A stretch of DNA of 64,000 nt from Sphingomonas folli (GCF_019429525.1 NZ_JAHXZL010000001.1:434001-498000), one strand, 5' to 3'. Numbered from the stretch's first letter, positions 7,617 through 16,586 are shown. Numbers and translations are program-made. Notes: generated by a model from the letters alone, not told the origin.

Positions 7617-9845
7617 GTGAGGGGTCGGTCGGCTGCCATGCTGCTCGCGCTCGTCGCGGCGCCCGCGGTGAACGTTCTCGCGGCGCCGTCGGTGCGCTAT
7701 CACTGGCGCAACGTGACGGTCGGCGGCGGCGGGTTCGCGCCCGGGATCGTCTTCAGCCGCGCCGAGCGCGGGCTCGCCTATCTCCGCACCGATATGGGCG
7801 GCGCCTACCGCTGGGACGCCGCCGACCGCCGCTGGGTGCCGCTCCAGGACGACACCGCCGAGCCGAGCTACATGGGCGTCGAGAGCGTCGCGCCCGATCC
7901 GATCGACGCGGACCTCGTCTATCTCGCGGTCGGCATGAGCGCGCGCGGTCCCGCCGCCATCCTGCGCTCGAGCGATCGCGGCGCGCACTGGCGCACCACG
8001 CCGGTACCGTTCGCGATGGGCGGCAACGAGGACGGGCGCGGCCTGGGCGAGCGGCTCGCGATCGACCCGCACCGGCCTGCGACCCTGCTCTTCGGCTCGC
8101 GCCACGACGGGCTATGGCGCAGCGACGATTCCGCCGCGACGTGGCGCAAGGTGGAGAGCTTCCCGCTCGCCGGCCTGGGTCACCCCGACCGACCGCGCAC
8201 CACCCACGGCGGCCTGTCGTTCGTGCTGTTCGACCCAGCGCGCCGCGGTCGCGTCTATGTCGGCAGCGCCGATCCCGGCGCGCAGCACCTCTACCGCTCG
8301 GACGACGGGGGCGTCACGTGGCGCGCGGTTCCCGGCGGCCCGCGCGCCGCGCTGCTCCCGGTCAAAGGGGCGGTCGGCGGCGACGGCGCGGTGACGCTCA
8401 GCTACAGCGACGCCATCGGGCCGAACGGCGTTACCGACGGCGCGGTGTGGCGCTACGACCCCGGCGCGGACACGTGGCGGGACGTCACCCCGCCGCGCGC
8501 CGCGGGCGAGGTGCCGGGCGGCTTCTTCGGCGTCGCGGTCTCGGCGCAGGACCCGCGCGTGATCGCGGTGAGCACGGTCGATCGCTACCGGCCGGTCGAC
8601 ACGGTGTGGCGCTCGACCGACGCGGGCGCCCGTTGGGACGAGCTGTGGCGCCGCAGCACGCGCGACGTGAGCGCCACCCCCTTCCTCGACTTCGACGGCG
8701 CGGCCAATTTCGGCCATTGGATCGCGGGGCTGGCGATCGACCCGTTCGACGCGTCCCACGCCGCCTATGTCACCGGCGCGACCGTCTATGCCACCGACGG
8801 CTTCGCGCGGCCGGGGACGATGCGCTGGGCGCCCTGGACCCGCGGGATCGAGCAGACCGCGATCATCACGCTGGTGAGCCCCACCGGCGGCGCGCCGCTG
8901 GTGTCGGGCTTCGGCGACCTCGGCGGTTTCCGCCACGCCGACCTGGCGCGCTCGCCCGCGCACGTCCATCGCACGCCCTTCCTCACCAACACGAACGCGC
9001 TCGACTATGCCGGCGCGGCGCCGCTGGTGCTGGTGCGCAGCGGCAACACGCACAAGCCGGTGGTGCCCGACACGTCCCTGGCCTGGTCGCGCGACGGCGG
9101 CGAGGCGTGGACGCCGCTCCGCCTTCCCACGAGCGAGACGACACCGCGCCCCGACGGCACGCCCGCGCGCGCGCAGACCGGCAGCGCCGCGATCACCGTC
9201 TCGGCCGACGGCGCCACCTTCCTCGTCGAGAGCGACCGCCCGCTGCTCACGCGCGACCGCGGCGCGAGCTGGCGCGCGGTCGCCGGGCTGCCGGTCGGCG
9301 CCCGCGTCACCGCCGACAAGGCCGACGCGCGGCGCTTCTACGCGGTCGACGGCGAGCGCGGGCGCGTGCTGCGCAGCGACGACGGCGGCGCGACGTTCGC
9401 GGCCGCGGCGGGAAGGGGGTTGCCCACCGACCTGTCGGGCGCGCGCGCGATCGGGCGCGAGGCGGCCAACCCGCTGGTGGCGGTGCCGGGGCGCGCCGGC
9501 GCGCTGTGGCTGCTGGTCGCCGGCACGCTCTACCATTCGGAGGACGCGGGCGAGCGCTGGGCCCGCGCGACCGGTGCGGCGCAGATCGACCGCTACGGCC
9601 TCGGCAAGGCGGCGCCGGGCAGCGACTGGCCCGCGCTCTACGCGGTCGCGACGGTCGACGGCACGCGCGGGATCTATCGCTCGACCGACGGCGGCGCGCG
9701 CTGGGTCCAGCTCAACGACGCCGCGCATCGCTGGGGGCTGCGGCTGCGCGTCATCAGCGGCGATCCGCGGCGCTACGGCCGGGTCTATGTCGGCACCGAC
9801 GGCCGCGGCATCATGTACGGCGATCCGAAGGGGGAGAGCGAATGA
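7617..9845 (+). CDS. GH74-type secreted endo-glucanase / xyloglucanase
   Basis: 742 aa. The N-terminus YLRTDMGGAYRWDAADRRWVPL is the hallmark of GH74; Asp59 there corresponds to one of the two catalytic Asp residues. At least eight BNR/Asp-box repeats follow (YRSDDGGVTWRAV, WRSTDAGARWDEL, YRSTDGGARWVQL and others), giving two seven-bladed propellers. GH74 members hydrolyse xyloglucan backbones; beta-glucan specificity is also known. A Sec signal peptide ends near residue 23. The GTG at 7617 is chosen for the GAGGAGGAGAG ribosome site just upstream. Overlaps the GH35-like gene by ATGA, so they form one operon. Confidence 0.82.
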   Translation: MRGRSAAMLLALVAAPAVNVLAAPSVRYHWRNVTVGGGGFAPGIVFSRAERGLAYLRTDMGGAYRWDAADRRWVPLQDDTAEPSYMGVESVAPDPIDADLVYLAVGMSARGPAAILRSSDRGAHWRTTPVPFAMGGNEDGRGLGERLAIDPHRPATLLFGSRHDGLWRSDDSAATWRKVESFPLAGLGHPDRPRTTHGGLSFVLFDPARRGRVYVGSADPGAQHLYRSDDGGVTWRAVPGGPRAALLPVKGAVGGDGAVTLSYSDAIGPNGVTDGAVWRYDPGADTWRDVTPPRAAGEVPGGFFGVAVSAQDPRVIAVSTVDRYRPVDTVWRSTDAGARWDELWRRSTRDVSATPFLDFDGAANFGHWIAGLAIDPFDASHAAYVTGATVYATDGFARPGTMRWAPWTRGIEQTAIITLVSPTGGAPLVSGFGDLGGFRHADLARSPAHVHRTPFLTNTNALDYAGAAPLVLVRSGNTHKPVVPDTSLAWSRDGGEAWTPLRLPTSETTPRPDGTPARAQTGSAAITVSADGATFLVESDRPLLTRDRGASWRAVAGLPVGARVTADKADARRFYAVDGERGRVLRSDDGGATFAAAAGRGLPTDLSGARAIGREAANPLVAVPGRAGALWLLVAGTLYHSEDAGERWARATGAAQIDRYGLGKAAPGSDWPALYAVATVDGTRGIYRSTDGGARWVQLNDAAHRWGLRLRVISGDPRRYGRVYVGTDGRGIMYGDPKGESE

Positions 9846-11470
9846 CGGGACGGTGGGGACGACGGGCGCTGCTCGCCGCGGCGGGCGCGGCGGTGCTGGG
9901 CGCCACGGGGGCGAGCGCGCAGGGCGCGGCGCCGCTGCCGCGGCTGGTGAGCCGCGACGGGCATCACGCGCTGCTGGTCGACGGCGCGCCCTTCCTGATG
10001 CTCGGCGCGCAGGTCAACAACTCGAGCAACTACGCGTCGGCGCTGCCCGACGTCTGGCCGGTACTCGATCGCATCCACGCCAACACGGTCGAGGTGCCGA
10101 TCGCCTGGCAGCAGGTCGAGCCGCGCGAGGGCGAGTTCGACCTCTCTTTCCTACAGACCCTGCTCGACCAGGCGCGCGCGCACGACAAGCGCGTGGTGCT
10201 GCTGTGGTTCGGCACGTGGAAGAACACCGGCTTCGGCTACACGCCCGACTGGGTCAAGCTCGACAACCGCCGCTTCCCGCGGATGAAGACGCGCGACGGC
10301 AAGGATCATAATGTGCTCACCCCGCTGTCGCGGGCGACGCTGGCGGCGGACCGGCGTGCCTTCGTCACGGTGATGGAATATCTACGCGACCACGACCAGC
10401 AGCATACCGTGGTGATGGTCCAGCCCGAGAATGAGACCGGCAGCTACCGCAACCCGCGCGACTATGGCGCAGAGGGGGAACGGCTGTTCGCGCAGGCGAT
10501 CCCGCCCGCGCTGGCCAAGCGCACCGGCAGGCGCGGCACCTGGGCGCAGGCGTTCGGCGCGCAGGCCGACCGCGCCTTCAACACCTGGTACGTGGCGTCC
10601 TACGTCAACGCGATCGCCGAGGCGGGGAAGAAGGCCAAGCCGCTGCCGATGTACGTCAACGCCGCGCTCGCCGGCCCGTCGAACGTGCCCGACCCCGACG
10701 GCGTCGCGAGCGGCGGCCCGCAGCAGGACGTGCTCGACATCTGGAAGGCAGCGGCACCTGCGATCGATTTCCAGGCGCCCGACATCTACGACCGCAAGAG
10801 CGCCAACATCGTCCAGTACCTCGACAGATACGCGCGGCCCGACAATGCGCTGATGGTGCCCGAGATCGGCAACGCGCGCGAGTTCGCGCGCTTCTTCTAC
10901 GCCGCGCTGGGCCGCGGCGCGATCGGCTACGCGCCGTTCGGCATGGACTCGACCGGCTATTACAATTTCCCGCTGGGCGCCAAGGCGCTCGACGCCGAGA
11001 CGCTCGACGCGATCGCGCTGCCCTACGCGACGCTGGCGCCGATCGCGCGCGACTGGGCGCGGATCGCGGCGTCGCGCCCGACCTGGGGCGCGGCCAAGCC
11101 CGACGACGGCGCGGCGGTGTCGACCGTGATGGGCGCGTGGAAGATCGCGGCGAACTGGGGCGAGTGGCAGTTCGGCATGCGCGAGTGGACCTGGCTCAAG
11201 GCCGCCCCCGCGCCCTGGGCGGATCAGCCGGTCGGCGGCGTCGCGGTGGCGCAGCTCTCCGACGACGAGTTCCTGCTGGTGGGCGACCACGCGCGGGTCA
11301 CCTTCTCCGCGGCGAGCGGCGAGGGGATGATGGTGCGGGTCGAGGAGGGCAGCTTCCGCGACGGCAAATGGGTGATGACGCGCGTGTGGAACGGCGACCA
11401 GACCGACTATGGCCTCAACCTGGTCGATCGCCCGCAGGTGCTCAAGGTGACGATGGGACGCTATCGCTGA
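9842..11470 (+). CDS. GH35-like beta-galactosidase with DUF5597-type C-terminus
   Basis: 542 aa. A Tat-like signal (GRWGRRALLAAAG) precedes a TIM barrel starting LPRLVSRDGHHALLVDGAPFLMLGAQ. Probable acid/base is Glu198 in QPENETGS and nucleophile Glu341 in LMVPEIG, the QxxNE and PE arrangement of GH35/GH42 galactosidases. The C-terminal ~130 residues match the extra domain found in the Caulobacter/Sphingomonas branch (DEFLLVGDHARVTF ... DRPQVLKVTMGRY). Translationally coupled to the GH74 gene, so it may remove galactose from xyloglucan side chains. Exact linkage is uncertain. Confidence 0.8.
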   Translation: MTGRWGRRALLAAAGAAVLGATGASAQGAAPLPRLVSRDGHHALLVDGAPFLMLGAQVNNSSNYASALPDVWPVLDRIHANTVEVPIAWQQVEPREGEFDLSFLQTLLDQARAHDKRVVLLWFGTWKNTGFGYTPDWVKLDNRRFPRMKTRDGKDHNVLTPLSRATLAADRRAFVTVMEYLRDHDQQHTVVMVQPENETGSYRNPRDYGAEGERLFAQAIPPALAKRTGRRGTWAQAFGAQADRAFNTWYVASYVNAIAEAGKKAKPLPMYVNAALAGPSNVPDPDGVASGGPQQDVLDIWKAAAPAIDFQAPDIYDRKSANIVQYLDRYARPDNALMVPEIGNAREFARFFYAALGRGAIGYAPFGMDSTGYYNFPLGAKALDAETLDAIALPYATLAPIARDWARIAASRPTWGAAKPDDGAAVSTVMGAWKIAANWGEWQFGMREWTWLKAAPAPWADQPVGGVAVAQLSDDEFLLVGDHARVTFSAASGEGMMVRVEEGSFRDGKWVMTRVWNGDQTDYGLNLVDRPQVLKVTMGRYR

Positions 11471-11570
11471 GGGCGGCGGTGGTGGATGTCACCATCCGCC
11501 GCCGCCCCGGTCGTAACCCGGGGCCCGGTTGGGACCCCGTCGTGGGACATACGGCGGTGATCCACCTGGC

Positions 11571-11588
11571 CCCCGGCGTCCGCCGGGG
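11571..11588. repeat. CCCCGGCG/CGCCGGGG hairpin
   Basis: Perfect 8-bp arms CCCCGGCG (11571-11578) and CGCCGGGG (11581-11588) around TC, in the gap after the GH35-like gene. It is the same hairpin as those in the cluster at 27481-27783, so a dispersed palindromic repeat that may also act as a transcript end. Confidence 0.6.
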
Positions 11589-11674
11589 CGGAGCGATGCT
11601 ACCCGCCTCGCGCTCCTGTCCCGACCTCCGTCCCGCGCGCGCCTCGCGACGGGACGAGCCGAGCCCCCTCGGCC

Positions 11675-11703
11675 TAGACGCGACGTTGCAGGCGCATTAC
11701 ATA
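11675..11703 (+). promoter_or_regulatory. Candidate promoter of the TetR gene
   Basis: TAGACG (11675-11680), a 17-base spacer and TACATA (11698-11703). The predicted start point is within a few bases of the ATG at 11713, implying a nearly leaderless message, which fits the lack of a ribosome site upstream. The match to consensus is only partial. Confidence 0.3.
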
Positions 11704-11714
11704 CCGGCCGTTAT
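11701..11714. promoter_or_regulatory. Candidate TetR auto-operator
   Basis: ATACCGGCCGTTAT is a 14-bp palindrome with one mismatched pair. It overlaps the start codon of the TetR gene and abuts its proposed -10. It shares the TACCG-N2-CG(G/T)TA core with the site at 12352, on the other side of the gene. Confidence 0.45.
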
Positions 11715-12330
11715 GGAATCCACTGCCACCGCCTGTTCCGCCGTCAAGGGCCGCCCGCGCGAGTTCTGCACCGAGCAGGCGCTCGCCGCCGCGCTCGGCG
11801 TCTTCTGGACCAAGGGCTATGAGGCCGCCTCCATGGCCGATCTCACCTCGGCGATGGGGATCACCAAGCCCAGCCTCTACGCCGCCTTCGGCAACAAGGA
11901 GGCGCTGTTCCACAAGGCGCTCGACCTCTACGAGGCGGAGAAACTCGCTTATACGCGCGAGGCGCTGAACCAGCCCACCGCGCGCGGGGTCGCCGAATAT
12001 TTCATGCGCGGCGCGATCGAGGCGCAGTGCAACAGCGGCGGCCCCAAGGGCTGTCTCGGCGTGATCCACGCCACCGCCTGCGGCGACGAGGGCCAGTCGA
12101 TCAAGGACGACGTGATCGCGCGTCGCGCCTCGTCCCAGAAGGCGCTGGTCGAGCGGTTCGAGCAGGCGCAGCGCGCCGGCGAGCTGCCCGCGCACATCAC
12201 GCCCCAGGCGCTCTGCCAATATCTCTACGCCATCCTGCAGGGCATGGCGGTGCAGGCGGGCTCGGGCGCGAGCCGTGCCGAGCTGCAGCAGGTGGTCGAC
12301 ACCAGCCTGGCGCTGTGGCCGACGCAGTGA
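11713..12330 (+). CDS. TetR/AcrR-family transcriptional regulator
   Basis: 205 aa. The N-terminal helix-turn-helix is clear: ALAAALGVFWTKGYEAASMADLTSAMGITKPSLYAAFGNKEALF. The ligand domain includes SGGPKGCLGVIHATACG, a stretch seen in the AcrR-like group that answers to small reactive or aromatic compounds. Candidate operators lie over its own start codon and just after its stop, so it probably represses itself and a promoter at 12373. The target may be the unknown gene at 12615. Link to the sugar enzymes upstream is not evident. Confidence 0.9.
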   Translation: MESTATACSAVKGRPREFCTEQALAAALGVFWTKGYEAASMADLTSAMGITKPSLYAAFGNKEALFHKALDLYEAEKLAYTREALNQPTARGVAEYFMRGAIEAQCNSGGPKGCLGVIHATACGDEGQSIKDDVIARRASSQKALVERFEQAQRAGELPAHITPQALCQYLYAILQGMAVQAGSGASRAELQQVVDTSLALWPTQ

Positions 12331-12351
12331 CTCGCTCGTAAGAAAAAACGC

Positions 12352-12363
12352 TACCGAGCGGTA
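12352..12363. promoter_or_regulatory. Candidate TetR operator, second site
   Basis: TACCGAGCGGTA: perfect 5-bp arms TACCG/CGGTA around AG, 21 bases after the TetR stop and just upstream of the TTGACG promoter element. Same core as the site at 11701. Confidence 0.45.
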
Positions 12364-12372
12364 CATAAAGCG

Positions 12373-12415
12373 TTGACGCCGCCGCCGCGGCTTTCTATAC
12401 CGCACAGTATAGAAA
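12373..12415 (+). promoter_or_regulatory. Sigma-70-type promoter with -10 inside a 9-bp palindrome
   Basis: TTGACG (12373-12378), 17-base spacer, TATACC (12396-12401). The -10 lies within a perfect inverted repeat TTTCTATAC (12392-12400) / GTATAGAAA (12407-12415), so a bound protein would block polymerase. It points to the sORF at 12460 and the gene at 12615. Confidence 0.55.
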
Positions 12416-12459
12416 CGGCGGTGACGCTCCGGCGGCACCTTCACCGGAGGGACGCCGCG

Positions 12460-12495
12460 ATGGCACGACCGCTCACCCACGCTCCAGCGACCTGA
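12460..12495 (+). CDS. Possible 11-codon leader peptide
   Basis: ATG to TGA encoding MARPLTHAPAT, preceded by GGAGG at 12446-12450 with a 9-base spacer, downstream of the promoter at 12373. Ribosome-site quality is the only support. It could be a leader peptide or a chance reading frame. Confidence 0.2.
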   Translation: MARPLTHAPAT

Positions 12496-12614
12496 TCGCC
12501 GGCGCGGTGGCGCGTCACCCGCGCGGCACCCTCGCTCTAGACCGACACGGCGCTCTCGCCCCGGTTCGCCGGCGGATGGCGTGCGCCCCGCATACTCCGA
12601 AGGGGAGAGACGTT

Positions 12615-13040
12615 ATGGCCTTCATCGATTTCACCTCCGCCGTCGGCGGCGCCGCCGCGATCACCGCCGAGCGCCACCTGCGATCGCCCGCCGCCGAGCC
12701 GGTCGTCGAGCCCGAGGTCGCCGCCGAGCGCGCCGCGCTGAGCGCGCTCGAGTGGCTGGTGGTGTCGCTGGCGCGGCGCGACCGGCTGTCGTCGCTGCGC
12801 CAGCCCGGCCGCATCTCAGTGGCGATGGGCGTGCTGTTCGGCAAGCGCCCCAACCCGCGGCTGGCGGATCCCAAGCTGGAGGCGCTGCGCCGGCTCGCGG
12901 TGCATGCCTGGCACCAGGGCTTCGCGGTGCCGGTGAGCGCGGTCAAGGGCTTCCTCGCCGCGGGCTATACCCACGACCATTACGAGCTGCTGCTCGCCAG
13001 CATCAGCAGCGCGCGGCTTCGCCGGCCCGAGCGCCGTTAA
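12615..13040 (+). CDS. Conserved-looking small cytoplasmic protein, unknown function
   Basis: 141 aa, not recognised. No signal peptide or membrane segment. An Ala/Glu-rich N-terminal third is followed by a basic helical region (ALEWLVVSLARRDRLSSLRQ, PKLEALRRLAVHAWHQGFAV) and an aromatic C-terminal part (GFLAAGYTHDHYELLLASI). A good ribosome site (AGGGGAGA) sits before the ATG, and codon use is like its neighbours, so it is very probably a real gene. The regulated-looking promoter at 12373 probably drives it. It ends before a convergent GH92 gene. Confidence 0.65.
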   Translation: MAFIDFTSAVGGAAAITAERHLRSPAAEPVVEPEVAAERAALSALEWLVVSLARRDRLSSLRQPGRISVAMGVLFGKRPNPRLADPKLEALRRLAVHAWHQGFAVPVSAVKGFLAAGYTHDHYELLLASISSARLRRPERR

Positions 13041-13220
13041 GCGGGCACGCGGTGGCGACGGCGGGCTGGGGACACCCCACGAGCCATCGCCCTGAGGCGA
13101 TCAGCATCATCGCTCTCGCACCGTCTTTCCGGCCTTCGTGCCGAGGTCGTCGATGCCGCGTACACGACCGCCTGCCGGCGCGTCCGGCCGGAGGGATCAC
13201 GGCGGAAGGTTGGGAGGAGA

Positions 13221-13238
13221 GGGGAGGGAGAGCTCCCC
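13221..13238 (-). terminator. Stem at the 3' end of the GH92 gene
   Basis: GGGGAG (13221-13226) / CTCCCC (13233-13238) with a 6-base loop, directly after the GH92 stop codon at 13239-13241. The rest of the 13041-13238 gap between convergent genes shows nothing clear beyond a short ATCGCC/GGCGAT stem at 13086-13101. No T-run, so only a possible terminator. Confidence 0.35.
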
Positions 13239-15599
13239 TCAGCGCGTGGTCGAGAACGGCCGCGCCGCGCGGCCCGCGCCCCAGGCCTTGTTCGGCCGCG
13301 CGCGCATCGTGAAGCGCAGCTCGCCGCCGGCGCGGAGCTCCTCGTCCCCGATCCAGCTGCGCGTCAGCGGTTTCCCGTTGAGCGCCACCGCGCCGACATA
13401 GCGGTTCCTGTCCGACAGCCCCTCCGCCACCACCGCGAAGCTCTTGCCGTCGGGCAGCCGCAGCGTCGCGCGCGACACGAATGGGCGGCCGATCACATAT
13501 TGGTTGCTCCCCGGCGCGACGGGGTAGAAGCCGAGCGCGGTGAAGACCAGCCAGGCCGACATCTGGCCGAGGTCGTCGTTGCCGCTCAGCCCCTCGGCCG
13601 TGGCGTGATATTGCGTGTCGACGATCTGCTTGAGCCGCTCCTGCGTGCGCCACGGCGCGCCCGCGTAGTTGTAGAGATAGGCGACGTGGTGGCTCGGCTC
13701 GTTGCCGTGGATATACTGGCCGATCAGCCCCGCGATGTCCTCGGCATGGCTGTAGTCGAGCTTCGAATTGTCATAGTCGAACATCGCGTCGAGCTTGGCG
13801 ATCGTCTTGCGGTCGCCTCCGAGCAGCCGAAACAGCCCGGCCTGGTCCTGCGGCATGAACCAGCTGTACTGCCAGGCATTGCCCTCGGTATAGTCGGAGC
13901 CGTAGTTGATCGCGGTCGGGTCGAACGGGGTGCGATAGCTGCCGTCGCTCTTGCGCGCGCGCAGCCAGCCGGTCCTGACGTCGAAGCTGTTGCGCCAGTT
14001 GGTCGCGCGCCGCTCGAAGCGCTGCGCCACGTCGGTGCGCCCCATCGCGCGCGCCATCCGCGCGATGGCCCAGTCGTCATAGGCATATTCGACCGTCTTC
14101 GACGCCGCCTCGGGCTCGCGGTCGATCGGGACATAGCCGAGCTTCATATAGTCGCCGAGCCCGCCATAGGGGGCGTAATCGGCGCTCGCGACCATGGCGT
14201 CGAGCGCGGCGTTCGCGTCGAAGCCGCGGAAGCCCTTGAGATAGGCGTCGGCGATCACCGGGACGGCGTGGTAGCCGATCATCGTCCAGGTCTCCCGCCC
14301 GGCGAACTGCCAGACCGGCAGGATGCCGTGCGGGCTGTGGCGCTGGCTGTCGACCAGCGAGCGCACCACGTCGTTCGTCGTCTGCGCCGGCTGCACCAGC
14401 GTCAGCAGCGGGTGCTCGGCGCGGAACGTGTCCCACAGCGAGAAGGTCGAGCGGAAGGTATAGCCTTCCGCGCGATGGACCTGGTCGTCGGGGCCGCGGT
14501 AGCGCCCGTCGGCGTCGCTCCACACGCTCGGCGCGATCAGGCTGTGGTACAATGCGGTGGCGACGATCGTGCGGGTCGGCGCGGGCGCCTCGAGCTCGAC
14601 CGCGCCGAGCGCCGCGTCCCAGGCGGCGCGTGTGCGCGCCAGCGTCGCGTCGAAATCGCCCGGCTCGGCGTCGAGATTGGCGACCGCGCCCGCCTCGTCC
14701 ACCCCCGAGAGCGCGACGCGGACCTCGAGCGGGCGGTCGAGCGCGCCGAAGTCGAGCCGCGCCTCGAGCTGCTTGCCGAGCTTCTCGGCGAGCGCGTCGC
14801 TATCGCGACCGGGCGCCTGGAAGCCCTTGTAGGCGACGTCGGCGTCGCGATCGACCAGCGAGTGGCCGGTGAGCGGCGCGGAGAAGCGCATCGCGAAGAA
14901 CAGCTTGCGCCCGGGTGCCCAGCCGCGCGTCTCGCGGAAGCCGGTCAGCGTGCCGTCCGCGCGCAGGTGCAGCCCCGACCACAGGACCTTCCCGGGATAA
15001 TCGTAGAGCGAGCGGCGCAGGTCGAGCACGAGATGCGCCGCCTCGCCCGCGGGGAAGGTGTAGCGGTGCACCCCGACGCGCGTGCCCGCGGTCATCTCCG
15101 CGCGCACCCGCGGCGACTCGAGCGTCACCGCGTAATAGCCCGGCCGCGCCACCTCGCTGGCGTGACGGAAGCGCGAGCGATAGCCCGGCGCCGCGGGCGT
15201 GCCCGGGTCCATCGCCACCGCGTCGCCGCTCACCGGCATCACCAGCACGTCGCCGAGATCGGAATGGCCCGCGCCCGAGAAATGCGTGTGGCTGAAACCC
15301 TCGATCGTCGGGTCGTCGTGGCGATAGCCGGCGGCGTGCGCGTAGCAGTCCCGGATCACGCAGCTCGTGTCGGTGTCGGGCGACAGCTGCACCATGCCGA
15401 AGGGCGCCACCGCGCCGGGGAAGGTATGGCCCTCGCCGCCGGTGCCGATGAACGGGTCGACCGCGTCGATCGTGCGCGTGCCGGCGGGTGCCGGCCGCGG
15501 TGTCGCGCGCGCGGGATCCTGCTGCGCCAGCGCGGGCGCGGCGAGCAGCGCGAGCGCGGCGCTGCCCGCGGCGAGACGGCGGAGGAGCGTGCGGCTCAC
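13239..15599 (-). CDS. GH92 exo-alpha-mannosidase, canonical (catalytic Glu present)
   Basis: 786 aa with a Sec signal peptide (LLRRLAAGSAALALLAAPALAQ). Calcium-dependent inverting exo-alpha-mannosidase of family GH92. Start of the mature enzyme, VDPFIGTGGEGHTFPGAVAPFG, and GFSHTHFSGAG are typical. The catalytic-acid motif is HGNEPSHH with Glu634, and the base motif is GNDDLGQMSAW with Asp675/Asp676. GTG start overlaps the ROK kinase stop (GTGA), so it is translated with that kinase. The protein acts in the periplasm or outside. Likely substrate is alpha-1,2- or alpha-1,3-mannose ends of mannan or N-glycan; exact linkage unknown. Confidence 0.92.
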   Translation of the reverse strand: MSRTLLRRLAAGSAALALLAAPALAQQDPARATPRPAPAGTRTIDAVDPFIGTGGEGHTFPGAVAPFGMVQLSPDTDTSCVIRDCYAHAAGYRHDDPTIEGFSHTHFSGAGHSDLGDVLVMPVSGDAVAMDPGTPAAPGYRSRFRHASEVARPGYYAVTLESPRVRAEMTAGTRVGVHRYTFPAGEAAHLVLDLRRSLYDYPGKVLWSGLHLRADGTLTGFRETRGWAPGRKLFFAMRFSAPLTGHSLVDRDADVAYKGFQAPGRDSDALAEKLGKQLEARLDFGALDRPLEVRVALSGVDEAGAVANLDAEPGDFDATLARTRAAWDAALGAVELEAPAPTRTIVATALYHSLIAPSVWSDADGRYRGPDDQVHRAEGYTFRSTFSLWDTFRAEHPLLTLVQPAQTTNDVVRSLVDSQRHSPHGILPVWQFAGRETWTMIGYHAVPVIADAYLKGFRGFDANAALDAMVASADYAPYGGLGDYMKLGYVPIDREPEAASKTVEYAYDDWAIARMARAMGRTDVAQRFERRATNWRNSFDVRTGWLRARKSDGSYRTPFDPTAINYGSDYTEGNAWQYSWFMPQDQAGLFRLLGGDRKTIAKLDAMFDYDNSKLDYSHAEDIAGLIGQYIHGNEPSHHVAYLYNYAGAPWRTQERLKQIVDTQYHATAEGLSGNDDLGQMSAWLVFTALGFYPVAPGSNQYVIGRPFVSRATLRLPDGKSFAVVAEGLSDRNRYVGAVALNGKPLTRSWIGDEELRAGGELRFTMRARPNKAWGAGRAARPFSTTR

Positions 15600-16549
15600 A
15601 GCATCGCCTCCGCCTCGATCCGCGCCGCGACGTCCGCGGCCTCGTCCAGCGCGTCGGCCGCGAGCGCGATCGCGCCGAGCGGCCCGGCGCGGTCGCCGAG
15701 CGCGGGCGCCACGATATAATCGTCGCGCGGCAGCTCCATATAGCCCGCCAGGCTGGCCTCGAGCCGCGCCGCGATGCGCGGCAGCAGGTGCGGCTGCTTC
15801 ACCGGCATGCCGCCGCCGATCGCGATCCGCAGCGGACCCGTGCTCCCCACCAGCGCGTGGCACATCGCCGCGAGCACGTCGACGATCGGCTCCCAGACGG
15901 GATCGTCGGGGCCGACCGTCGCGACGTCGCGGTCGCCGAGCCGCAGCCGCAGCGCGCTGCCCGAGGCGAGCCCCTCGACGCAGTCGTCGTGGTAGCGGCA
16001 GGCGCTCGGCGCGTCGTCGCCGCGCGCGCGCGGCACGCGGATATGGCCGATCTCGCTGTGGCCGAGCCCGCGCGTCGGCCGGCCGTGTACCACCAGCCCG
16101 ACGCCCACGCCCGTGCCGACCGTGACATAGGCGAAATCGTCGAGGCCGCGGCCCGCGCCCCAGCGCATCTCGGCGAGCGCGGCGCCGTTGACGTCGGTAT
16201 CGAAACCGGTCGGCAGCCCGAGCGGCGCCGCGACCGTGCCGAGCACGTCGGCGTCGCGCCAGCCGGGCTTGTTCGTGGCGAGGACGTGGCCGTAGCGCGG
16301 TGAGGCGCGATCGAGGCACACGGGGCCGAAGGAGGCGATGCCGACCGCGGCGAGGCCGTGCCGCTCGCGCCAGCCCGCCAGCACCGCGGCGAGCGCGGGG
16401 AGCGTCTCGTCGGGGGCGAGCGTCGGCAGCGTCACCTGGTCGATCACCGCCTCCGGCGAGTGCGCCAGCGTGGCCACGCATTTGGTGCCGCCCAGCTCCA
16501 CGCCCGCGAGCGGTGCGCGCGCCGCCGGCCCGTCCGCCTCATGTCGCAT
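15596..16549 (-). CDS. ROK-family sugar kinase (fructokinase/mannokinase type)
   Basis: 317 aa. ATP-dependent hexose kinase: phosphate loop GVELGGTKCVA at the N-terminus, catalytic Asp119 in GFDTDVNGAAL, the ROK E-x-G-H motif at residues 166-169 (GHSEIGHI), and a zinc cluster C184-x2-H187-x2-C190 in CRYHDDCVEG as in bacterial fructokinases. Coupling to a GH92 gene makes mannose the likely substrate, giving mannose-6-phosphate; this is inference. The start at 16549 follows GGGGGAGAGGG. Divergent from a ROK repressor, which probably controls it. Confidence 0.87.
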   Translation of the reverse strand: MRHEADGPAARAPLAGVELGGTKCVATLAHSPEAVIDQVTLPTLAPDETLPALAAVLAGWRERHGLAAVGIASFGPVCLDRASPRYGHVLATNKPGWRDADVLGTVAAPLGLPTGFDTDVNGAALAEMRWGAGRGLDDFAYVTVGTGVGVGLVVHGRPTRGLGHSEIGHIRVPRARGDDAPSACRYHDDCVEGLASGSALRLRLGDRDVATVGPDDPVWEPIVDVLAAMCHALVGSTGPLRIAIGGGMPVKQPHLLPRIAARLEASLAGYMELPRDDYIVAPALGDRAGPLGAIALAADALDEAADVAARIEAEAML

Positions 16550-16586
16550 CGCCCTCTCCCCCGTCCCTGCCACGTCGCGCGTGATG

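Noticed and set aside
12340-12365. Hairpin plus T-run read on the minus strand as a terminator
   Set aside because: The loop would be only two bases, so the palindrome fits an operator better, and no minus-strand gene ends there.
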